Source: Lysinibacillus fusiformis
GTDB taxonomy: Bacteria; Bacillota; Bacilli; Bacillales_A; Planococcaceae
Length of the DNA: 64,000 bases
Assembly: GCF_007362955.1 (NCBI RefSeq)
Contig: NZ_CP041696.1
Span: forward strand, 930,001-994,000
Direction of reading: 5' to 3'
In this document: piece after piece, positions 18,483 to 28,565 of the stretch
How the letters are laid out: every line of letters begins with the position of its first letter
Numbering within the stretch: the stretch's first letter is position 1
Program-made: the position numbers and the translations under genes
Notes under the pieces: model-generated
Told to the model about the DNA's origin: nothing
The model's input: the letters and a program-made list of their open reading frames with translations, nothing else
Database searches by the model: none

Positions 18483-20897
18483 TTGTTACAAGTACTTTAT
18501 ATTTTCATCCCCATGCTTGCAGCGATATTAGTGCCATTTTTATATAAAAGCATAAAAAATATTCATACAGGTTGGTTCGTTCTTGCAGTACCTGCTACAC
18601 TCGCAATTATTTATGCTTCTTATATTGCGAAAGTTGCAAAGGGTGAAGTATTCCTAGCTGCACTTCCTTGGATTCCATCGCTTGATATTTCCGTCATTTC
18701 CTATTTAGACGGACTTAGCTTGCTATTCTCGTTACTAATCACTGGAATCGGTTCACTGGTTGTGCTTTACTCGATTTTCTACTTAGATAAACATAAAGAA
18801 AAATTACATAATTTTTATGTTTACTTATTATTATTTATGTCCGCCATGCTCGGGGTTGTACAATCTGATCATTTAATTACGTTGTACTTCTTCTGGGAAT
18901 TAACGTCGATATCATCTTTCCTACTAATTGGCTACTGGTACACACGCGATGCTTCTCGCTTCGGTGCACTAAAGTCAATGTTGATTACTGTCGGCGGCGG
19001 TTTGATGATGTTAGGTGGATTTATACTTCTTTATTTAATGGGAGGAACGTATTCAATTCGTGAACTCATTGTAATTGTACCAGATTTAGTGGATCATCCA
19101 TTGTTTACATGGTCGTTAGTACTATTACTTTTCGGTGCATTTACGAAATCCGCTCAATTCCCATTCTACATTTGGTTACCAGATGCTATGGAAGCACCGA
19201 CACCAGTTAGTGCATACCTCCACTCTGCAACAATGGTGAAAGCTGGTATTTACTTAGTTGCCCGTTTCACACCAATTTTTGCCGTTTCCGAACTTTGGGT
19301 GTGGCTCGTAACAGGCGTAGGTTTAGTAACGTTATTTTGGGGCTCTTTCTTTGCCGTGAAACAAACGGATTTAAAAGGGATTCTGGCGTTCTCTACTGTC
19401 AGTCAGCTTGGACTTATTATGTCGTTACTAGGCGGAGCTGCAGTCGCATTTCATGTAAATGGTGCAGCTGATTTAGTGTTTAAATTTGCAGCCTTCGCAG
19501 CCATTTTCCACCTGATTAACCATGCAACATTCAAAGGTAGCTTATTCATGATTGCAGGTATCATCGATCATGAAACGGGCACGCGCGATATACGGAAGCT
19601 CGGTGGGTTAATGAGTATTATGCCACTTAGTTTTACAGTTGCCGCAATAGGAAGCTTTTCAATGGCAGGCTTACCACCATTTAACGGTTTCTTGAGTAAA
19701 GAAATGTTTTTATCAGCGATGCTAGCTCTTAATGAATTCGAATTGTTCGGCTTTGATACATGGGGAGCTCTCTTCCCAATTATAGCTTGGATTGCAAGTA
19801 TTTTTACATTTATCTATAGTTTCTACTTTGTATTTAGAACATTTACTGGACAATACAAACCAGAACAATACGCGCGTAAGCCACATGAGGCACCAATTGG
19901 TATGTTGATTTCACCAATGATTTTAGCAGCATTCGTTGTCATTATATTCTTCATTCCTAATCTAATTGGTGACACTTTTGTAAAGCCAGCTGTTCAAGCT
20001 ATTCAGCCATTTTTATATGATTCACCTAGTGCTATTGATATCCATGTCTCAGCTTGGCATGGCTTAAAGCCAGAATTGTTTATGACGATTGGTATTGTGA
20101 TTATCGGCGTTTTATTGTTTGTCGCCTTACCGAAATGGCAGGGCCTTTACAATTTATTCCCACGTTCACTCACATTTAATAATGCCTATGACAAAATTAT
20201 GCACGGATTAGATGTTGGTTTGAATCGTTTCTCACGTCTTTATATGACAGGCTCAATGCGCCACTACCTACTTTATATGTTTAGCGGAATTGTGGCGATT
20301 GTTATCGGTACTTTATTTGTAAAAGATGCCTTTTCAATTTCCTTTGAAGGGGCCGCACCCGTTCATTCGTACGAAATTATTTTGATAATCGTTTTAGTAA
20401 TTGGTACTGCTACAACAATATTAGCAAAATCACGGTTAACCGCAATAATCGGTCTCGGTTCAGTTGGGTATACAGTTGCATTATTTTTCGTTATTTTTAA
20501 TGCGCCGGATTTAGCGTTAACTCAGCTTGTTATTGAAACGATTTCTGTGGCATTATTCCTACTGGCGTTTTACCACCTCCCAAAGCTTGGGAAACGTGAA
20601 GAACGTATGCGTTTTCAATTAAATCGTGCGATTATATCCATCGCAGTTGGCGCAATGGTGACGTTAATCGCATTATCAGCGCACTCGCAAAAGCTTATCC
20701 CTTCCATTTCAAAATATTACGAGGAAACAGTCTATTCCTTAGCAGGTGGAGGCAACATCGTCAACGTTATTTTAGTAGATTATCGTGGTTTCGATACATT
20801 GTTTGAAATTACAGTATTAAGTATTGCGGGTATGGCTATTTTAGCAATGATTAAGCTCCGCATGAATAGAAAGGAGAAAGCACATGAAAACAAATGA
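18483..20897 (+). CDS. mrpA: Na+/H+ antiporter subunit A
   Basis: Largest subunit of the Mrp multi-subunit Na+(K+)/H+ antiporter, which uses the proton-motive force to expel sodium and keep cytoplasmic pH near neutral. The 804 residues give about 20 membrane helices. The N-terminal two-thirds is homologous to complex I NuoL, with the conserved helix PTPVSAYLHSATMVKAGIYL and HATFKGSLFM. The C-terminal part resembles MrpB-type helices. The start is TTG at 18483, with AAGGAGGA 6 bases upstream. It heads a seven-gene operon in which every gene overlaps the next or is spaced by a few bases. Confidence 0.95.
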   Translation: MLQVLYIFIPMLAAILVPFLYKSIKNIHTGWFVLAVPATLAIIYASYIAKVAKGEVFLAALPWIPSLDISVISYLDGLSLLFSLLITGIGSLVVLYSIFYLDKHKEKLHNFYVYLLLFMSAMLGVVQSDHLITLYFFWELTSISSFLLIGYWYTRDASRFGALKSMLITVGGGLMMLGGFILLYLMGGTYSIRELIVIVPDLVDHPLFTWSLVLLLFGAFTKSAQFPFYIWLPDAMEAPTPVSAYLHSATMVKAGIYLVARFTPIFAVSELWVWLVTGVGLVTLFWGSFFAVKQTDLKGILAFSTVSQLGLIMSLLGGAAVAFHVNGAADLVFKFAAFAAIFHLINHATFKGSLFMIAGIIDHETGTRDIRKLGGLMSIMPLSFTVAAIGSFSMAGLPPFNGFLSKEMFLSAMLALNEFELFGFDTWGALFPIIAWIASIFTFIYSFYFVFRTFTGQYKPEQYARKPHEAPIGMLISPMILAAFVVIIFFIPNLIGDTFVKPAVQAIQPFLYDSPSAIDIHVSAWHGLKPELFMTIGIVIIGVLLFVALPKWQGLYNLFPRSLTFNNAYDKIMHGLDVGLNRFSRLYMTGSMRHYLLYMFSGIVAIVIGTLFVKDAFSISFEGAAPVHSYEIILIIVLVIGTATTILAKSRLTAIIGLGSVGYTVALFFVIFNAPDLALTQLVIETISVALFLLAFYHLPKLGKREERMRFQLNRAIISIAVGAMVTLIALSAHSQKLIPSISKYYEETVYSLAGGGNIVNVILVDYRGFDTLFEITVLSIAGMAILAMIKLRMNRKEKAHENK

Positions 20898-21306
20898 TGT
20901 GATTCTTCAATTCACAGCAAAAATTGTGTTCTTCATTATTTTCTTCTTCTCCATTCATATTTTTATGGCTGGACATTACACACCAGGAGGCGGCTTTGTC
21001 GGTGGGCTTTTAACATCCAGTGCCATTGTATTATTAGTACTTGCTTTTGATTTAAATACAGTACGTACTGTACTACCGTTTAATTACACGTACTTAACGG
21101 CAACTGGTTTATTACTAGCACTTGCAACAGCAGCGTTTCCAATGTTTAAGGGAAAGCCATTTTTCACTCACTACTTCGACTATTTCGATTTACCACTTAT
21201 TGGAAAACAGTCACTACACACGGCTATGCTCTTTGATGGCGGCGTTTACTTGGTTGTTGTTGGCGTTACGATGACCATTATTCAAACGATTGGGGAGGAT
21301 GAATAA
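20884..21306 (+). CDS. mrpB: Na+/H+ antiporter subunit B
   Basis: A 140-residue membrane subunit with four helices. The MrpB signature HYTPGGGFVGGL lies near residues 29-40. It overlaps the end of mrpA by 14 bases, suggesting translational coupling, and has AGGAG immediately upstream. Confidence 0.95.
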   Translation: MKTNDVILQFTAKIVFFIIFFFSIHIFMAGHYTPGGGFVGGLLTSSAIVLLVLAFDLNTVRTVLPFNYTYLTATGLLLALATAAFPMFKGKPFFTHYFDYFDLPLIGKQSLHTAMLFDGGVYLVVVGVTMTIIQTIGEDE

Positions 21307-21647
21307 TGGAAATAATTATGGCGTTTGTCATTGGCTTTTTGTTCATGGCAGCGGTTTATTTAATATTATCTAAAAGTTTATTGCGCATTATTATTGGTAC
21401 GGGACTCCTAAGTCATGGTGCCCATTTGCTTATTTTAACGATGGGTGGCCTTGGAGGAGAGGCACCGCCTGTTTTAACAGAAGGTGCAAAAACATTTGCT
21501 GATCCGTTGCCACAAGCACTAATCTTAACAGCAATTGTTATTAGCTTCGGCGTAACAGCATTCTTCCTTGTGCTGGCATACCGTTCATATCAGGAGCTCG
21601 AGACTGATGATATTAGTTTAATGAGAGGAAGTGATGAGGATGAATAA
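21306..21647 (+). CDS. mrpC: Na+/H+ antiporter subunit C
   Basis: A 113-residue subunit homologous to complex I NuoK, with three membrane helices. It contains the typical GLLSHGAHLLIL helix and the DPLPQALILTAIVISF segment. Its ATG shares the last base of the mrpB stop codon (TAATG). Confidence 0.95.
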   Translation: MEIIMAFVIGFLFMAAVYLILSKSLLRIIIGTGLLSHGAHLLILTMGGLGGEAPPVLTEGAKTFADPLPQALILTAIVISFGVTAFFLVLAYRSYQELETDDISLMRGSDEDE

Positions 21648-23127
21648 CTTCCTTTTACTACCGATTATCATCCCGTTCTTTTTCGGTATGATTTTAATGT
21701 TTGGTCAGAAAAATTTAAAATACCAGCGGACATTTGCATTACTCGGTATTGGACTAGCCCTCGTATCAGCGATTTCACTTCTACTAAAAGTAAAAAATGA
21801 TGGGGTACAAAAGATTACATTTGGTGATTGGCCTGTTCCATACGGTATTACGATGGTGTCGGATATGGTATCGGCGTTGCTGGTCACAACGACACTTCTG
21901 ATTACTTTTTTTGTCGTGTGGTACGGCTTTGGCTCAATAACTAAAGAGCGCGAACGCTTTTTCTACTATCCTGGAATTATGTTTATTTTAACTGGTGTAA
22001 ATGGGGCTTTTACGACAGGTGATATTTTTAACTTATTCGTATTCTTTGAAGTCCTATTAATGTCATCATATTTACTGATTGTACTGGGTGGCGAAAAGCA
22101 ACAGCTTATGGGCTCTATCAAGTATATTTTAATTAATGTTATATCATCGGCATTATTTGTCATTACAGTTGCCTTCCTCTACTCCGTTGTCGGTACGTTA
22201 AATATGGCGGACATCGCTGTAAAAATCGGTGAAATTGACCAACCAGGGATTGTGACAGTAATTGCTGTATTGTTTTTAATGGTATTTGGGCTGAAAGCGG
22301 CGATTTTCCCGCTCTACTTTTGGCTCCCAACATCCTATGCTGCAGCGCCTATTCCAGTGTTAACTCTATTTGGTGCACTACTAACGAAGGTTGGGATTTA
22401 CGCGATCACTCGCACCTATACATTGTTTTTCGTCTATGACTTATCGTATACACATGATTTACTAATGGCATTAGCCATTGCCACCATCATTGCAGGCTGT
22501 ATTGGGGCCCTTGCTTATTTCGATGTTAAACTCATTATTATTTACAACATTGTCATTGCCGTAGGCGTTATTTTATTCGGTGTATCTCAAATGAATGAAA
22601 TTGCACTTAAAGGTGCAATGTTCTACTTAATCCATGACATGCTTATAAAAGCCGCGCTCTTTATGCTAATTGGCATTGTAATTTATATTACTGGCACATC
22701 TGATTTACGTAAAATGGGTGGTCTTATGAAGAAATATCCAGCACTAGGCTGGTTCTATTTAATCGCAGCTTTTGGTTTAGCAGGGATTCCCCCACTAAGT
22801 GGCTTCGTCGGCAAATTGTTAATCGTGCAGGGAGGCTTTCAAGCTGGTAGCATGTGGAGTAGTATTTTCATTTTAGCTTCTTCCCTTCTTGTCTTGCTTT
22901 CTGTTATTCGTATCTTCCTTTACGCCTTCTGGGGTGAGGAAAAGGAGACAAAAGGTACAGTGGATAAAAAAGTCTACACTACTCTATTTGTCCCTACTGT
23001 ATTAGTCGTGCTAATTACAGTAGCATACGGTGTTGGTTCGGAATGGCTTACACCATTTATGGACGATGCTGCCAAACTATTAAATGATCCATCTATTTAT
23101 ATAGATGCTGTTATGAAGGGGGATTAG
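21640..23127 (+). CDS. mrpD: Na+/H+ antiporter subunit D
   Basis: A 495-residue NuoM/NuoN-like membrane subunit with about 14 helices. The conserved glutamate helix FFEVLLMSSYLL and the lysine-containing LKAAIFPLYFWLP helix are both present; these correspond to the proton-path residues of complex I antiporter-like subunits. In-frame starts also exist at 21631 and 21634, but the ATG at 21640 gives the standard MNNFLLLP N-terminus and overlaps the mrpC stop as ATGAATAA. Confidence 0.95.
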   Translation: MNNFLLLPIIIPFFFGMILMFGQKNLKYQRTFALLGIGLALVSAISLLLKVKNDGVQKITFGDWPVPYGITMVSDMVSALLVTTTLLITFFVVWYGFGSITKERERFFYYPGIMFILTGVNGAFTTGDIFNLFVFFEVLLMSSYLLIVLGGEKQQLMGSIKYILINVISSALFVITVAFLYSVVGTLNMADIAVKIGEIDQPGIVTVIAVLFLMVFGLKAAIFPLYFWLPTSYAAAPIPVLTLFGALLTKVGIYAITRTYTLFFVYDLSYTHDLLMALAIATIIAGCIGALAYFDVKLIIIYNIVIAVGVILFGVSQMNEIALKGAMFYLIHDMLIKAALFMLIGIVIYITGTSDLRKMGGLMKKYPALGWFYLIAAFGLAGIPPLSGFVGKLLIVQGGFQAGSMWSSIFILASSLLVLLSVIRIFLYAFWGEEKETKGTVDKKVYTTLFVPTVLVVLITVAYGVGSEWLTPFMDDAAKLLNDPSIYIDAVMKGD

Positions 23128-23131
23128 CACT

Positions 23132-23611
23132 ATGGCATTTCAAATCATCTTAAATTTTGTTCTTGCCTTCGTTTGGATGTTCCTCTCTTCTAATTACACA
23201 GCAACTGGTTTTCTTGTTGGATTCATACTTGGCATTATATTACTTGTCATCATGAGAAGATTTTTTTCATCGCGACTGTATGTTTTCCGAATATGGGCAA
23301 TCATAAAACTAACTGTACTCTTTCTAAAAGAATTAGTATTAGCAAATATACAAGTACTACAAGTTGTCTTAAAGCCAAAGCTGGATATGCAACCCGCATT
23401 TTTTGCTTACCCTACTGTTTTACGAGAAGATTGGGAAATTACCTTATTATCAAGTCTTATTACATTAACACCAGGGACAGTAGTGGTACATGTATCAGAC
23501 GATGCAAAAACATTGTATGTGCATGCGATTGATATTAGTGATGTCGATGACGCCATTGCATCTATTCGAGATTCATTTGAAAAAGCGATTTTGGAGGTGA
23601 GTAAATCATGA
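23132..23611 (+). CDS. mrpE: Na+/H+ antiporter subunit E
   Basis: A 159-residue MrpE-family subunit. Two or three N-terminal membrane helices are followed by a cytoplasmic part containing the conserved LSSLITLTPGTV segment and VHAID. It is four bases downstream of mrpD and overlaps mrpF by four bases (ATGA). Confidence 0.95.
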   Translation: MAFQIILNFVLAFVWMFLSSNYTATGFLVGFILGIILLVIMRRFFSSRLYVFRIWAIIKLTVLFLKELVLANIQVLQVVLKPKLDMQPAFFAYPTVLREDWEITLLSSLITLTPGTVVVHVSDDAKTLYVHAIDISDVDDAIASIRDSFEKAILEVSKS

Positions 23612-23889
23612 CGACGTTTATTATTACTGCGATTGTAGTGATTTGCTTATCGATGATTGCAGTGATTTATCGTATGGTTAAGGGTCCTTCTGCATCTGAC
23701 CGTGTCGTAGCACTGGATTCACTAGGTGTGTCACTAATCTCGTTAATCGGACTATTTTCAGTATTGGTCGAAACAAGCTTTTTCCTGGAAATTGTATTAT
23801 TATTAGCGATTCTATCGTTCATCGGTACAGTTGCTTTCTCTAAATTCATAGAGAAAGGAGATATCATTAAACGTGACAATTCTCGCTAA
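23608..23889 (+). CDS. mrpF: Na+/H+ antiporter subunit F
   Basis: A 93-residue, three-helix membrane subunit with the MrpF signature RMVKGPSASDRVVALD at about 21-36. It overlaps mrpE by 4 bases and mrpG by 17 bases. Confidence 0.95.
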   Translation: MTTFIITAIVVICLSMIAVIYRMVKGPSASDRVVALDSLGVSLISLIGLFSVLVETSFFLEIVLLLAILSFIGTVAFSKFIEKGDIIKRDNSR

Positions 23890-24241
23890 TGGTTTAGTTA
23901 TTGTTTTCATTTCTGTCGGGGTGCTATTTATCGTCGTGACCGCCATCGGGCTACTTCGATTACCTGATTTATATACACGTGCACATGCTGCTTCCAAGAG
24001 TGCAACACTTGGCGTAATGTGTGTACTGATTGGTGTATTCTTTCACTTTTGGCTTATCGAAGATCATTTTAATCCCCGTATTTTATTAGGTATTTTATTT
24101 CTATTCATCACAGGTCCTGTGGGTGGACATATTATGACCCGTTCCTCCTATATTGCAGGTGTTAAGCCTTGGAAAGGAACTGTACGAGATGACCTTGCAT
24201 CTGAAATTGAAAAGATGAAAAAGGAGCAAGGAATTAAATAA
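23873..24241 (+). CDS. mrpG: Na+/H+ antiporter subunit G
   Basis: A 122-residue, three-helix MrpG/PhaG-family subunit with GLLRLPDLYTRAHAASK at about 27-43 and a charged C-terminal tail. It starts with GTG at 23873, inside mrpF, behind AAAGGAG. It is the last gene of the operon and is followed by a strong terminator, so the set A-G is complete. Confidence 0.95.
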   Translation: MTILANGLVIVFISVGVLFIVVTAIGLLRLPDLYTRAHAASKSATLGVMCVLIGVFFHFWLIEDHFNPRILLGILFLFITGPVGGHIMTRSSYIAGVKPWKGTVRDDLASEIEKMKKEQGIK

Positions 24242-24269
24242 ATCTATTACAACTGTGTATTTCAAAATA

Positions 24270-24310
24270 AAAACGACAACACGATGCACCAATCAACGTG
24301 TTGTCGTTTT
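24270..24310. terminator. Bidirectional terminator between mrpG and cysC
   Basis: Perfect 14-base arms AAAACGACAACACG and complement, 13-base loop. A T-run follows on both strands, so it can close both convergent operons. Confidence 0.9.
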
Positions 24311-24318
24311 TTATTTCA

Positions 24319-24912
24319 CTAGATATATCCTTTTTTTGTTAAGATAGCGGTTAGTTGCTCTACACATTCCTCAATAGAATGTTGCTCGGTATCTAAAATA
24401 ACTTCTGGATGTTGTGGTTCTTCATAGGGTGCGCTAATCCCTGTAAAGTTTGGAATTTCTGCATTGCGTGCTTTTTTATAAAGACCTTTCGGATCACGCT
24501 TTTCACATGTCCCCACGGAGCATTTTACAAATACCTCTATAAATTCCCCCTCTACCACTAAATCGCGCACAATTTGACGATCTGCTCGGTATGGTGAAAT
24601 AAAGGCCGTCAAAACAATTTGACCGCTCTCTATAAAGAGTTTAGAGACTTCTCCGATACGTCGAATATTTTCCTTCCGATCTGCTTCGCCAAAGCCTAAA
24701 TCATTATTTAAACCATGACGCACATTATCACCATCTAATACGAAAGCTTGATTGCCCCTTTCAAACAATGTGCGTGCAAAAGCATTCGCTACAGACGATT
24801 TCCCTGAAGCAGATAAGCCTGTAAACCATAAAATAAAGCTATGATGTTTGTTTTGTGTACGACGCTCTTGTTTTGTAATCGAAGACTCATGCCAAACGAT
24901 ATTTGTAGTCAA
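24319..24912 (-). CDS. cysC: Adenylylsulfate (APS) kinase
   Basis: Phosphorylates adenosine 5'-phosphosulfate to PAPS using ATP. The 197-residue P-loop enzyme has Walker [10 protein letters not shown] near 32-40, the [10 protein letters not shown] loop that holds APS, and SPYRADRQ. It is the last gene of cysH-cysP-sat-cysC, overlapping sat by four bases (ATGA). Its presence means PAPS can be made here even though the CysH is of the iron-sulfur type. Confidence 0.95.
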   Translation of the reverse strand: MTTNIVWHESSITKQERRTQNKHHSFILWFTGLSASGKSSVANAFARTLFERGNQAFVLDGDNVRHGLNNDLGFGEADRKENIRRIGEVSKLFIESGQIVLTAFISPYRADRQIVRDLVVEGEFIEVFVKCSVGTCEKRDPKGLYKKARNAEIPNFTGISAPYEEPQHPEVILDTEQHSIEECVEQLTAILTKKGYI

Positions 24913-26048
24913 TTTAGTACCTCCTTACGCATACCTCTAATCAGCACCTCAACAACCTCCGCTCGACTAAAAGTACTTGGAGGAACCTCACCATTACGTA
25001 GCATTTCTCGTACTTTCGTGCCCGATAAAATCACATGAGAAGTGCTATCGTGAGGACAAGTTTTCGTTGTTGCCATTCCTTCGCACTTACTGCAATAAAA
25101 GCTGTGTTCAAACTTTAGCGGGATAATACCTAGTTCAGTTTCTGAAAATTGTTCAAAGATTTTTTGTGCATCATACGTGCCGTAGTAATCACCCACACCT
25201 GCATGGTCACGTCCGACAATAAAGTGCGTACAGCCATAATTTTTACGCACAAGTGCATGAAAAATAGCTTCTTTTGGTCCTGCATAGCGCATAGCCGCTG
25301 GGAATACGCCTAATTGAACACGGTGCGCTGGGTAATAATTCTTTAGTAAGACTTCATAGCTTTCCATGCGAATGGCAGCAGAAACATCATCGGACTTTGT
25401 TTCACCCACTAATGGATTTAAAAATAGCCCATCGATTGTTTCTAACGCCGCCTTTTGAATGTACTCATGCGCACGATGTACTGGATTGCGTGTTTGGAAG
25501 CCTACAATTGTTTGCCACCCCTTCTCAGCAAACAGCTGACGTGTTTCAATTGGGTCGAATGAATAGGCTGGGAATATTTTCTCAAGTCGCTTTATTAATG
25601 TAATTTTCCCGCCTAGATAAATACTTGGACGATCATGTAATTTTTTCACACCTGGATGCGCTAAATCCTTTGTACCATAAACAAGTAACGCCTCTTTTTG
25701 CTTATCTGGCTCATAAATATCAGCTACCTCAATGACACCGTAAGCCTCACTAGCATGTACTAACTTCACCTCATCCCCCACTCGTAAGCTTGCAGCAGTT
25801 TCTTTCGTAACAGGTAGCGTAATAGGAATACTCCAAACAATACCAGAAGCTAGGCGTGTATTTTCTACAACAGATTCATAATCTTCCTTTGTTAAAAAAC
25901 CATCAACCGGACTGTAACCACCAATTGCAATTAGCTCTAAATCATTCAGTGCCATCGCATCAATTTCGATTTCTTTCTTAATGTGTGTAATTGACTTTTC
26001 GGGATTATAGGCGTGCACTAAAGTACCGCCATGTGGTTGTAAACTCAT
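24909..26048 (-). CDS. sat: Sulfate adenylyltransferase (ATP sulfurylase)
   Basis: Activates sulfate with ATP to APS and pyrophosphate, the first committed step of assimilation. The 379-residue monofunctional enzyme has the family motifs [11 protein letters not shown] near 180-190 and [12 protein letters not shown] near 268-279, which form the ATP/sulfate site. Cysteines in CSKCEG and TCPH near the C-terminus suggest a small metal-binding knuckle, common in bacterial Sat. It lies between the permease gene and cysC in one transcription unit. Confidence 0.95.
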   Translation of the reverse strand: MSLQPHGGTLVHAYNPEKSITHIKKEIEIDAMALNDLELIAIGGYSPVDGFLTKEDYESVVENTRLASGIVWSIPITLPVTKETAASLRVGDEVKLVHASEAYGVIEVADIYEPDKQKEALLVYGTKDLAHPGVKKLHDRPSIYLGGKITLIKRLEKIFPAYSFDPIETRQLFAEKGWQTIVGFQTRNPVHRAHEYIQKAALETIDGLFLNPLVGETKSDDVSAAIRMESYEVLLKNYYPAHRVQLGVFPAAMRYAGPKEAIFHALVRKNYGCTHFIVGRDHAGVGDYYGTYDAQKIFEQFSETELGIIPLKFEHSFYCSKCEGMATTKTCPHDSTSHVILSGTKVREMLRNGEVPPSTFSRAEVVEVLIRGMRKEVLN

Positions 26049-26090
26049 GTCAATTTCCTCCTAGTTTAATTAAAATACTTTGTTTTATAA

Positions 26091-27155
26091 TTAAATACCT
26101 TCTCCTGCATCATATATTGCACGTTCCTCTTCACGCACTGTACGCATTAAACTGATCGCACCCAGCGTTCCGACAATTATACTTCCCATTAAGACAATGG
26201 CATATAAATCCCTCTCCATAAAAAGTTGGACAAGGCTATACGAAATGGCCAATGAAAAGATCGGTGACACAACCCAAATACGAATAATTTTTTTCACAAT
26301 ATGCTTATGAAAAATTTGTTTACCGTTTTTAGCCATGCCCATACCAATGATAGAGGAAGATGTTACTTGCGTTAACGGTACTGGAAGACCAAGTACAGAA
26401 CTTATGCCAACAAGCACTGCACCTGTAGTTGAAATGAGAATTCCTTCTGCTTTTTCAAAACGTACAATTTTTTTCCCGTTTGTTTCTAGTACCCGTTTAC
26501 CTAGAAGCATCGCACCAAGCGCTACAAAGGCACCGCCTAGCCAAATTCCATTTGTCACAGTCATTATACCTGCACCAACAAGTGGACCAACTGCATTAGC
26601 GACGTTATTCATCCCGGCTGAAAAGGCTTCAAAAAACCCTGCAAACACTAACAAAACTGTTAGTATAGGGCGGTCTTTAAAATATCCTCTATTTTTCATT
26701 TTATATAGCAATTTCCCGAAAAAGAGTGCAACGATAAATGCTATGATCGGCACTAGCACCCAAAAAGACATGATGATTAGCAATGATTGAACGTAAAGTA
26801 CTTTGTAGGCAATTCCCACACCTACAACGGCTCCAACTGTTACTTCACTTGTCGATAACGGAATACCTAAAAGATTGGCAAGAAATAAAGAACTCGTCGC
26901 AGATATTAAAATAATAATGACGATTTTTACAGTAATATAGTCTTGTGGCATAATACCTGAGCTTATCGTCTTCACAACTTCGCCACCACCAAGCACCGCC
27001 CCTGCAAAAACACCCACTGCACAAATCAACAGTGCTTGCCAAGCCTTCTTTATCGCACCTGCTCCGTAAGCAACTCCCATCGATGCAGCAGCACCACTTG
27101 CACCAATATTCATCGCAAAAAATAGACTAATGGCAATAGCAATGTATTCTAGCAT
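26091..27155 (-). CDS. cysP: CysP-type sulfate permease (PiT family)
   Basis: A 354-residue membrane protein of the inorganic phosphate transporter (PiT) fold with about ten helices. Two related halves carry the paired signatures GANDxx-like MNIGASGAA near the N-terminus and AGMNNVANAVGP in the middle. B. subtilis CysP, the PiT-family sulfate permease, occupies the same place in its cysH operon, so sulfate is the likely substrate rather than phosphate. It lies 12 bases after cysH. Confidence 0.9.
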   Translation of the reverse strand: MLEYIAIAISLFFAMNIGASGAAASMGVAYGAGAIKKAWQALLICAVGVFAGAVLGGGEVVKTISSGIMPQDYITVKIVIIILISATSSLFLANLLGIPLSTSEVTVGAVVGVGIAYKVLYVQSLLIIMSFWVLVPIIAFIVALFFGKLLYKMKNRGYFKDRPILTVLLVFAGFFEAFSAGMNNVANAVGPLVGAGIMTVTNGIWLGGAFVALGAMLLGKRVLETNGKKIVRFEKAEGILISTTGAVLVGISSVLGLPVPLTQVTSSSIIGMGMAKNGKQIFHKHIVKKIIRIWVVSPIFSLAISYSLVQLFMERDLYAIVLMGSIIVGTLGAISLMRTVREEERAIYDAGEGI

Positions 27156-27167
27156 GGCAACACTCCC

Positions 27168-27869
27168 TTATTCGTGTAACCCACACTCAGTTTTACCAGA
27201 TCCTTGCCATCTGCCTGAACGTAAATCATCCATAGTAAACACTGGTTGTGTACAGTGTTCACAGCCTATGCTTGGATAGCCTTTGTCATGCAATGGATTG
27301 TACGGCAAATTATGTTTTGATACGTATCGCCATACATCCTTCCAGGTCCAATGAATAAGCGGGCAAATTTTAATTGACTTAAATTTTTCATCCAGATTAA
27401 TGAAGTTCGTATTCATTCGCGTCGGGGATTGCTCACGACGTAATCCTGATATCCAAGCCTTTGCACCTGATAACGCCTCATTTAAAGGCAACATTTTACG
27501 AATTTCACAACATTTGTTTGGATTCGTCTTCCATAGCTCATTACCAAATTGATTTGCTTGTTCTTCAAGTGTTAGTGCTGGTTTTTTTAAAATAATATTA
27601 AGCTGTGGATATTTTTCCTTTACTCGATCAATCGTTTCATATGTTTCCATAAAATGAACATCTGTGTCTAAAAAGACAATGGTTGCGTTTGACTTTATCT
27701 TTGAAATGAGGTCAATTAAGACAATCCCTTCAATTCCAAAGCTACAGGCATAGACGATTTCTTCTCCATATTCTCCATAACTCCAGCGTAAAACCTCTAG
27801 CGCAGCCTTATATGTCTCATCCAGTTCAAAGACAATCGTTGGCTCTTGCCAAGTTGCATACGTTAACAT
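27168..27869 (-). CDS. cysH: Phosphoadenylyl/adenylyl-sulfate reductase, iron-sulfur type
   Basis: Reduces activated sulfate to sulfite with thioredoxin. The 233-residue protein has the nucleotide-binding SFGIEG (43-48) and FLDTDVHF (66-73). Paired cysteines C120-C121 and C203-C206 ligate a [4Fe-4S] cluster, as in APS reductases and B. subtilis CysH, which accepts APS and PAPS. The C-terminal ECGLHE bears the catalytic cysteine C229. It is the first gene of the cysH-cysP-sat-cysC operon, with a GAGGGGG site. The long 5' leader contains a terminator and a dispersed repeat. Confidence 0.95.
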   Translation of the reverse strand: MLTYATWQEPTIVFELDETYKAALEVLRWSYGEYGEEIVYACSFGIEGIVLIDLISKIKSNATIVFLDTDVHFMETYETIDRVKEKYPQLNIILKKPALTLEEQANQFGNELWKTNPNKCCEIRKMLPLNEALSGAKAWISGLRREQSPTRMNTNFINLDEKFKSIKICPLIHWTWKDVWRYVSKHNLPYNPLHDKGYPSIGCEHCTQPVFTMDDLRSGRWQGSGKTECGLHE

Positions 27870-27889
27870 GTAATCCCCCTCATAAAAAT

Positions 27890-28075
27890 CAATTACGCCT
27901 CGACGTAATTGAACCTGTCGCCTGATTTCACTCCTGCTCGTGCAAAAACATATGTACGGATTTTGAATTGGACATTAGCCTGCACGATACGAAGCATTCC
28001 GCTAAAACCCTAGGACGACTTACTTTGCTAAGTATTGCTAATGCAATTAGCAACTGAGCGTCCCACTAAATCAAC
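27890..28075 (-). repeat. Dispersed intergenic repeat, copy 1 (cysH leader)
   Basis: Degenerate member of a repeat family with copies at 36824-37066 and 43868-44100, all in the same orientation. Shared marks are the terminal palindrome (here CAATTACGTC, GA, GGCGTAATTG on the minus strand, 27911-27890) and a preceding CAAAATCCG-type block. It forms most of the untranslated region between the leader terminator and the cysH ribosome-binding site. It also contains an internal perfect palindrome, TTGCTAATGCAATTAGCAA (28035-28053). Confidence 0.55.
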
Positions 28076-28077
28076 CT

Positions 28078-28153
28078 AAAAAAGGCGCTCTAACAACAGG
28101 CATAAAAATACTACATGCCTCCGTTAAAACGCCTCTAGTTTGACTAGCCAGCT
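28078..28153 (-). promoter_or_regulatory. cysH leader: conserved hairpin motif plus terminator
   Basis: On the minus strand AGCTGG (28153-28148) is followed by a small hairpin, CTAG-TCAAA-CTAG, then AGGC (28134-28131), which opens a terminator stem. The stem is GGCGTTTTAAC with GTTGTTAGAGCGCC, contains an inner AGGCATG hairpin and ends in TTTTTT. The same motif precedes sbp and sumT. It begins about 55 bases after the predicted transcription start and ends about 210 bases before the cysH ATG, so it could act as an attenuator. Confidence 0.65.
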
Positions 28154-28214
28154 CATATTGGTGATTGTGTACTGGTATCTACACCTCATACAACTACCAC
28201 ATTTATTATATGTT

Positions 28215-28244
28215 AATATATACTATATTTCACCTAGCAGTCAA
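28215..28244 (-). promoter_or_regulatory. Predicted cysH promoter
   Basis: TTGACT (28244-28239), an 18-base spacer and TATATT (28220-28215) on the minus strand. The region just inside the -35 box (GCTAGGTGAAATATA) resembles that of the sbp promoter (AATAGGAAATATA), suggesting a shared regulator site. Confidence 0.6.
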
Positions 28245-28565
28245 CTAGGTTTTTTTGAAAAAATAAATTTATTTGCACTACCATCCAAATTTTTCCTCTC
28301 TATCCACTTTAGACCAATTCATCAGATTTATGAAGTATTTTATTCATGCTAGCTGCTTTTTGCTACATGTACCATCTTACTTCACTAACACTATACGCCT
28401 AAATAAACAAGAATGACGAATGTATAATACATTATTACATTTTAAAAACCACTCGGATTGCTACTATTTATTAAACGACCCTGACCATAAGATTCCATGA
28501 ACAGCAATCTGCTTTACAACTGTTCACTCACTTTTCTAAATTATCTTTATTTTCTCAATTCCTTG

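Noticed and set aside
27870..28210. SAM-I (S-box) riboswitch or T-box in the cysH leader
   Set aside because: I looked for the S-box core and the T-box AGGGTGG-type sequence on the transcribed strand and found neither; the structure present is different.
28140..28352. 70-codon open frame on the plus strand between cysH and sbp
   Set aside because: It lies across the cysH promoter and leader, has no ribosome-binding site, and its product has no recognisable pattern.
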